From positions 26,617,254 to 26,681,253 of the forward strand of contig NC_087065.1 of NCBI RefSeq assembly GCF_963678635.1: a stretch of DNA of 64,000 bases, written 5' to 3'. The DNA is from Symsagittifera roscoffensis (taxonomy: Eukaryota; Xenacoelomorpha; Acoela; Convolutidae). Within the stretch, counting starts at the first letter, position 1, and each line of letters begins with the position of its first letter. This document shows, in pieces, positions 57,246 through 64,000 of the stretch. Under the pieces are notes generated by a model. That model did not search any database. It was not told the DNA's origin and worked only from the letters and a program-made list of their open reading frames with translations. A program made the translations under genes and the position numbers.

Positions 57246-59990
57246 CAGACTCAAAACCCCCCTGAATCCCTTGACGCAAATCGGCTTTTTGCATTCTGAG
57301 TACATAACTCCATGTTGAATGCACATTGTTTAAACTGTACATGTTTTGAGCGGTGAAATTTCTGTGTTTTATGTAATTAATTAAATTGCACATTGTACAG
57401 TTATTTTATCATTCAGACTGCTGCTCGCAAAAATAGTCACCTAAGAACAAATTATTTAAGAAACACACAATGAAGCGAAGTAATCGTCATAGAATCAATT
57501 CAATAATCAGAAAAATAAATTTAAAATAGACTTAAATTTACGGTCTACGAAAAAGTACTGCAACTATTGAAAAATTTGGTTCTCGCACTTTCATTGCCAT
57601 GACAAGGTATCGAATAAACTTCAAATGAACGCATTGTCACTATGCTTTATTGCAAACTGTTTTGGTGTCTATATTTAGACACTGAACTAAGATCAAATCT
57701 TGGTGGGCTGTCGGATGTCGCGACGACTATGATTTACCTCTGGAACAAGTGGCGAAGAGACTTATCAGAATCAAGGGCGCCTGCAAGGACCGTCGCCGAT
57801 GTTCTGTACACGTACGAATATACGAAAACGATTATACGCATTCTTATTGGCTGAAATCATAAGTTGATATAATGATATTGTAAGATTGATTGCTACTTAG
57901 AGCAATTCAGGTGAAAATGAGAAAATTAACTCCCTGGTGATATTACAATGAGAGATATTATTAAGCCAAGACAAAACGGAGCTTTGCACCCATTTCAGAA
58001 ATAATTTGATAAAATCAAGAAAATTGCAGCGTTTTATTTTTTTTTGAAAAATATCAGCAGAAAATATTCAAAGAAAATAATACAAGGAACGAAAAACGAG
58101 CAAAAAAATTATCAATTCATTGGTAAATTGCGTAAAAGACTGAAAAAAGTTCAAAACTCACTGTTTACTGATTCATTTTTCAAATCAGACAAAGATATCT
58201 AAACACTGGTCAATATTGATATAATTTTACAAGATAAATTAAGACAAAGAAAACAATGCAAAAACACGAAACCAATATAGTATACAAAGAAAGCTCACTA
58301 ACAAACTATTACTTGAATAAGTGAAACTAAAAATGAAACACAGAGGCGAAGCTGAGCTTCGCACCACTTGCGTTTCTCCAGACAGGTAAAAGACTGATAA
58401 AACAAAAAACACTGCAGTATACTCCAAACTTTCAAAATCTACGGCAACTACGAAATATTCCCTAAATTAACTTGAAGGAAAAATAGCTGAAAAAATTAAG
58501 CAAAAAATAAATCTACAATTTTTCAGCAAATTTTATTGAAAAAATACTACTACCGGTTGAAATAGGAAAAATTTCCCAGGTTTGTCAATACATTAGCTCT
58601 AAATGACCGAAATCAGTTGTTTCTACAGACTGACTTTATAAAGTAAATTTTAAAAAATGAAAGACAGAATACTAAAAATTGCTAACATTCAGGTGCCGCC
58701 AATTGGTGTTAGTCGTGTAGAGGATCGCACAGAAACTGCGCTCATAACTATCCAAAATTTCAGAAAAAGTGAGGCAAAACTTTTCTCAACAGAAACCAGT
58801 GTTCTCAATATCCAGAAATAATTTCAAAAGATTGAATTCGAGACCAATAAACGGACGATAAATAAGGCAAATCAGAATCAAGGAAATTGGAAAAAAAACG
58901 ATGCAAAACGAAAATCAAAAATTGCATTTTTTAACAAAGATTTTGAAGAAAAATTCAGATATGATCGAAAGAAATCTCGAATATGTTAATTACATGCAGT
59001 CAATGTTTGAACTAAGTCTTCAAAATTTATTAAACATTTTAATTAAAACAAGTATTTTGAGACAAACCGATTAATCGGATAAAACCGACAATTTTGTTTG
59101 ATGAAGTTTGAACTGGAAATGGAGGTTTTGTGTATCACTCTAGAAAATGAAGGAACGTGAAGTAACCGGCCTTTGAAAAGTATCCGAACCTAAGCCGACA
59201 AAAATTAAACTAAATAAAGAGAAACCGAAAAATTAAAAAAAAAAAAAAGTTTAAGTTAAACATTTACCGCATATAGTTTGGCAACAATATATAGTAATTT
59301 CTAAAAAAGGACACTATAATTTATATTTAAGCCGTTCAACGAACGAAGTAGAACGTGAATCGCAGAACGGACGCATGTGAACACAATAGCAAGAACGCAT
59401 ACTGGAATCTGTTAACAAGTTGTTTACGGGAAAAAAACTCTAGTACCTTGTAGCAAGACACTTGCTATCGCAAGTGTAAATAAGCATGGAAAAAACTATA
59501 CACTTGAAATTAATCAAAAAATCTTATGATGAACAAATTTCAAAAACTTAATTTTGAACTTTGTTTTATCGCTTTTAATAGATGAAAAATGAGAGAAAAT
59601 TAACAACCGTATAAGGACAAAAAACAATCAATCAAATATTACGTTTCAAAAACTAATATTTCAGCAAGCATTATCTTAGCCAAAAAACGGTTTGAAAAAC
59701 TATACTCAGAAAATTGTTCTCATAAACTCTTTTACAACACCAAAAAAGATGTGAGCAAAAATGCACTCTGCTCAATAGATTCATTGAAAATGAGAGATCC
59801 ATTGAAAATTTTGCACAGAATTGAGATTGATTTTGAGTTATGGAAACAAATTGTCCGAATTAAATCGACTTCAAATAAAACTACCAGAAAACAATAAAAC
59901 ACTTTAATTAACCTTAATTTTTGTCGCCGTTATTGCAGTACACTTCACTGAAGTGTTTGATTTTGGCCTTTGCTCTTTGATGTGTTATAG
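57246..59990. other. AT-rich intergenic stretch, no gene recognised
   Basis: The 70-codon plus frame at 57,642-57,854 and the 62-codon minus frame at 58,427-58,239 have no recognisable domain. A perfect 7-bp hairpin, cacttgc-tatc-gcaagtg, is at 59,459-59,476. Confidence 0.35.
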
Positions 59991-59999
59991 CAACGAGTT

Positions 60000-62863
60000 A
60001 TTGGTTATAATTTTACTTTATCTTCAAGCTCGTGGTTCGAGTTAATTTATTCCACTATCTGTTGTTGAAACAAAAATTCATCATCTTGATTTAAAAATAC
60101 AAGCTAAGTTGGTTAACCACGCATATTCTGAAAAACTTCAGTGGCTAGTGTTGGGAGATTTTAATATTCCGTCTGTCAAAATCGAGGATGTGATGTCAAG
60201 CCGCTCAGATGATCAACATTTGTTTGAACTAGGGAATGAGAATTGTCACAGATAGTCGCCACCCCTACTCATAAAGTGTGGTAATTTTCTTGATCTGGCC
60301 TTCTTTTCCAATATTGATCCTTGGGGTTACCAAATATTGTTCTCCACTATTTTCTTTGATCATTATCCTATCATCCTTTCGCGTAATGCAGAAATAAACG
60401 AGAGAAATTTTGGCAACACAACTCAATTTTCGGTCAACTCCTTTCATCACAAAAAATTTAGACTGTTTCTTGAATTCGACAATCATATATGAAATATGCA
60501 TCGCTATAATTAAGAAGCTTTCAGTTTCATCGATACGTAAGAAGTTTTCAGTCGACATCTTCCTTTTTATTATTCTTCTCTAACTGTACATGAGCTTAAC
60601 AAGCTGGAAACAACGCGGCGTGGCAGAAGTGCTCTGAAACAATTGCATGTTTTTGAAGCCAATGTAAAAAGTTTTTTAGAATTAGATGAAACAGTGCTTC
60701 TTCAGAAAACTGGTTTTTTTGACAACCAAGGAAGCTTTTCCATTATTTAAAACCTTGAACAGTGCAAAAACGTTTCCCTCAATTATATATTGGGATGACA
60801 ATAACGCTAATAATGATTTTGAGAAAGTCAAATTGATCAACCAACTGATTCGCCCAAAATTTTTCTTAAAAAATTGACGTTAACGTTAAGATTATAACAA
60901 AGTATCTTGCCGCAGTTCCTAATAAAGGTTTCAGTGTCTGTGGTAAAATTCCAAGTTTTGTCTGCAACCGCAACTCAGTTTACATGGTCCCATTCGTCTA
61001 TCTTTTATTTAGAGGAATCCTTGATTCTTGTTCTCGGCCCAATTTTTGAAAAACTGCACATATATCTCCAATTCATAAAGAGGAGCACACAACTTGCCAA
61101 TCTCGACTTTACCACGGTTGTCGTTAATTTTTCTCCCAATCTCGATTTTACCACGGTTGTCATTAATTTTTGAAAGATTTTTATTTAATTTTATCTATGA
61201 TCAAGTAAGCCTTGAACTTAACAGCAAGCAACATGGCTTTCGCTAAGGTCATTTTTGTATTACGCAAACCCTGACTTTTTTGATAAAGTCTATTCGAACT
61301 TCGACGACAATGTGGAGCAACTGGTGTTAAATCTCGACTTTAAGAAAGCATTTGACTCAGTGTCGCATGCCATCCTCCTTACAAAACTCTCTTTAATCGG
61401 TTTTGACAACGGCTCTTTGCTTTTATTCAGATCGTACTCAGTGAAAATTAATGGAGCCTTGTCAAGCATTTTTTCTGTTACAAGCGGAGCAACACAGGGC
61501 AGTGTTCTTGGACCTTTACTCTTCCTGATATTCATCAACGACATGTTATATTTACCCATGAACTCGCTGTACTATTGCTTTATAGATGATACTAAATTTA
61601 AGTTCCTTTCCATTGTTTTAAGCAATATGCAGGCAGATTTAGATGTTCTAGGATTATGGTCGTCCGATCATGAGCTGAATTTCAATGCATCAAAATGCGG
61701 CTCGCTACCAATTGGCCTTAAACATCGCGCTCCACTGTTTCTGGCAATAACGAAGTCTCATTTCTTGATCACAGGACTGATTTAGGCCTTGAATCTACTA
61801 GCATCTTAAAATGGAACTTCCATGCTAGATCTATGTGACAAAAAATGGAAGGCTTTTAATTACCTTCGGCACAGTGTACCTATAAGTATTCCGCGAAACC
61901 TAATATTTAACGATCATGCGTGTTATCAGTTTTGATGTATGGTTACCCTGTGTGGTTCTTAGACAATACGACTCTCCAAACGTTTGAGAATTTCAACTCT
62001 GGAACACAGGGCAGTGTTCTTGGACCTTTACTCTTCCTGATATTCATCAACGACATGTTATATTTACCCATGAACTCGCTGTACTATTGCTTTATAGATG
62101 ATACTAAATTTAAGTTCCTTTCCATTGTTTTAAGCAATATGCAGGCAGATTTAGATGTTCTAGGATTATGGTCGGCCGATCATGAGCTGAATTTCAATGC
62201 ATCAAAATGCGGCTCGCTACCAATTGGCCTTAAACATCGCGCTCCACTGTTTCTGGCAATAACGAAGTCTCATTTCTTGATCACAGGACTGATTTAGGCC
62301 TTGAATCTACTAGCATCTTAAAATGGAACTTCCATGCTAGATCTATGTGACAAAAAATGGAAGGCTTTTAATTACCTTCGGCACAGTGTACCTATAAGTA
62401 TTCCGCGAAACCTAATATTTAACGATCATGCGTGTTATCAGTTTTGATGTATGGTTACCCTGTGTGGTTCTTAGACAATACGACTCTCCAAACGTTTGAG
62501 AATTTCAACTCTGCTGGTTTTAAATGGTGCTACGGGTCCAATTCTTACATCTATTTGCTGACTTTACTTAATTCATTGCCAATATGCTAACAACTAATTG
62601 AACGAGATCTCAGGTTTTTCTCTTCTTGTCAACTTGGGAAAAAATGCCGAAATTTCAATAGTTTCATTGAGATTCAGCAACCTACTCGGTCATTACAAAA
62701 CACCCACTTCATGAGGTTGAAGCCGCAAAAACCCTCGAAAAATCTCACTTCAAAGTTGAGATGTCCGCACAATACTATAGACTCATCAGAAGTGCCAAAC
62801 AGGCAGATTCGGATCTTTCTTAACAAATTATGCTCATCTAAATTTAACTTAGACGTTTCTTAA
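60000..62863 (+). mobile_element. Dead non-LTR retrotransposon (LINE), ORF2 remains
   Basis: Remains of an endonuclease come first: 'LQWLVLGDFNIPSV' (about 60,138-60,180, GDFN motif), then in another frame 'NFLDLAFFSNID' and 'FDHYPIILS' (60,278-60,380). Reverse transcriptase follows: LDFKKAFDSVSHA (motif A, about 61,333), ATQGSVLGPLLFLIFINDM (motif B, 61,489-61,550), FIDDTKF (motif C with the two catalytic Asp, about 61,579) and HELNFNASKC (motif D). A C-terminal segment, 'LIERDLRFFSSCQLGKK', runs to a TAA at 62,861-62,863. Frameshifts and stops split it into pieces, and an internal duplication disrupts it further. The motifs suggest a CR1/Jockey-like group; the exact clade is not determined. 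A 41-bp direct repeat lies at 61,097-61,170. Confidence 0.85.
61491..62514 (+). repeat. Tandem 512-bp duplication inside the LINE
   Basis: 61,491-62,002 and 62,003-62,514 are almost identical: I see one clear substitution (gtcgtccgat at 61,660 against gtcggccgat at 62,172). The unit runs from RT motif B to a downstream 'gagaatttcaactct'. The duplication is far younger than the decay of the element itself. Confidence 0.85.
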
Positions 62864-64000
62864 ACGTGGTCTTTGAAATGCCGATTTTCTTTTAGTACAT
62901 AATGTTGCAACAAATTTTGACTGTACTTTTGCTCATTATTAGTAATTCGCCAAGGAGTAAATTGAAGTTTTTTTTTTTACTAAAACTACTGACTACTACT
63001 AAAACGACACTCAAAAATTGAACATCAATCGAACATTTTTAGCGAAAAAAAAATTCGAACGCAATAATCTGCATACATCTACATATTATCCACGAACGAT
63101 AAAATACTAGTAAAATAAAATAGTACGACAGAAAAATCAATATTGCTAATTTTCGCTGTTTAGTGGCAAAGTTTCAACGAAAAAAAGTCTAGGGTACGGT
63201 AGCACTACCCTTGCTTGCGTCAAGAGGTAGTTCAAATAACCAAAAGAGTAGTTTGAATAAGTGCCAATGATTTAGGAAACCGAATTATTTGGAATTTTGA
63301 AAAAAAAAACGCATCACATCAAAGCGGAATTTCAAGAATCTTTTATGATTGACAGTTTTTACATAAAACTATTTCAATAAGATCAAACTGGGTCAATAGG
63401 AGTTTTAAAGTCTATAATTTATTCTAAAAATTGAAATATACATTCGACCTTGAGGTCACTCACGTTTTTTGCGCCATTTGCATTTTCGTAATTGGAGCGT
63501 AACACTTTCCTTTCAGTAAATGAATTGGAAATTCAAACGAAATTATAAACCATTGAGCGTTAACAAACTGAAACTGAGACTTAATCTTGAAAAAAAACAC
63601 ACTGCCTATTTAATTGTCCTCATCTTGTTCATTGACACTTAACAATAAAACGTAAGCAAATAAATTCCTATGAAAACTTGAAGCAGCAGTAGTTTAATAA
63701 GAGTATTAACTTCAATTTTTACGCTTATACCATATGCCATTTAAACAGCAACTAGAATAAATTACTAAGTCTTGCAAGATTGTCGGGATAAACTATTAAG
63801 CAAAATCGTGCATAATTTATTTCAGCAAACTGCCTATTTACAAAACTTCAGGAAAAAATAATCGTTCAATAAATTGCTTTTTACTGTTGAACTCAGGCTG
63901 CTCTACTTTTGAATTCAAAATGCTCTCAGAATTTAAAAAACGCTTGAGAAGATTTTTTGAAGACTTCACATCGCAAACCCAAGCAAATGCTCTCAAAATG
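62864..64000. other. AT-rich intergenic stretch to window end
   Basis: No open frame, tRNA-like structure or clear repeat was recognised. Confidence 0.4.

Noticed and set aside
57130-57393. 87-codon minus-strand frame
   Set aside because: Lies across the SINE-like and 28S-like stretch; antisense translation of RNA-derived sequence.

Overview
The window is nuclear DNA of an animal. It is AT-rich, has GT-AG introns and few genes, and is crowded with transposon relics and tandem repeats. The gene families seen (GT31 core 1 beta3-galactosyltransferase, group XII secreted phospholipase A2, C-type lectin fold), together with BEL/Pao, hAT-type and LINE relics, fit an invertebrate. An arthropod, perhaps a crustacean, is my guess; the species cannot be fixed from this sequence.

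Three host genes can be supported. (1) A C-type-lectin-like secreted protein on the minus strand near 1.7-2.0 kb, only the N-terminal half. (2) A complete four-exon C1GALT1-type gene on the plus strand, 12,025-32,278. I traced its exons by in-frame splice sites; the predicted protein is 328 aa, and intron 1 is 16.5 kb. (3) A complete two-exon group XII secretory phospholipase A2 gene on the minus strand, 54,659-53,839, 183 aa with a signal peptide. The three genes do not form a pathway; they are unrelated neighbours.

Layout. 0-12 kb: the lectin fragment, several decayed minisatellites, a solo arm of a palindromic element, a 474-bp hairpin element at 8.9-9.4 kb, and a complete hAT-like MITE with 8-bp target duplication at 11.1-11.5 kb. 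12-32 kb: the C1GALT1 gene. Its first intron holds four tandem units of 3.5-4.9 kb, each carrying one or two long inverted-repeat ('foldback') elements plus a MITE remnant. 32.6-34.1 kb: a dispersed repeat and a minisatellite. 34.6-52.3 kb: a dimeric satellite (315-bp and 277-bp half-units, about 594-bp period, 22 B half-units) in two arrays. Each array is followed by a copy of the same non-satellite segment that ends in a BEL/Pao pol fragment, so the block is a segmental duplication of about 7.4 kb. 52.3-55.5 kb: the PLA2 gene and two or three MITE copies, one with a perfect 8-bp target duplication. 55.5-60 kb: mostly featureless, with a tRNA-like and 28S-rRNA-like composite near 57 kb. 60-62.9 kb: a dead non-LTR retrotransposon with a very recent 512-bp internal duplication.

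No CRISPR array, operon or other prokaryotic system is present. The unusual content is repeat architecture: inverted-repeat elements amplified as part of a larger tandem array inside an intact gene, and a higher-order satellite that has co-amplified a retrotransposon fragment.
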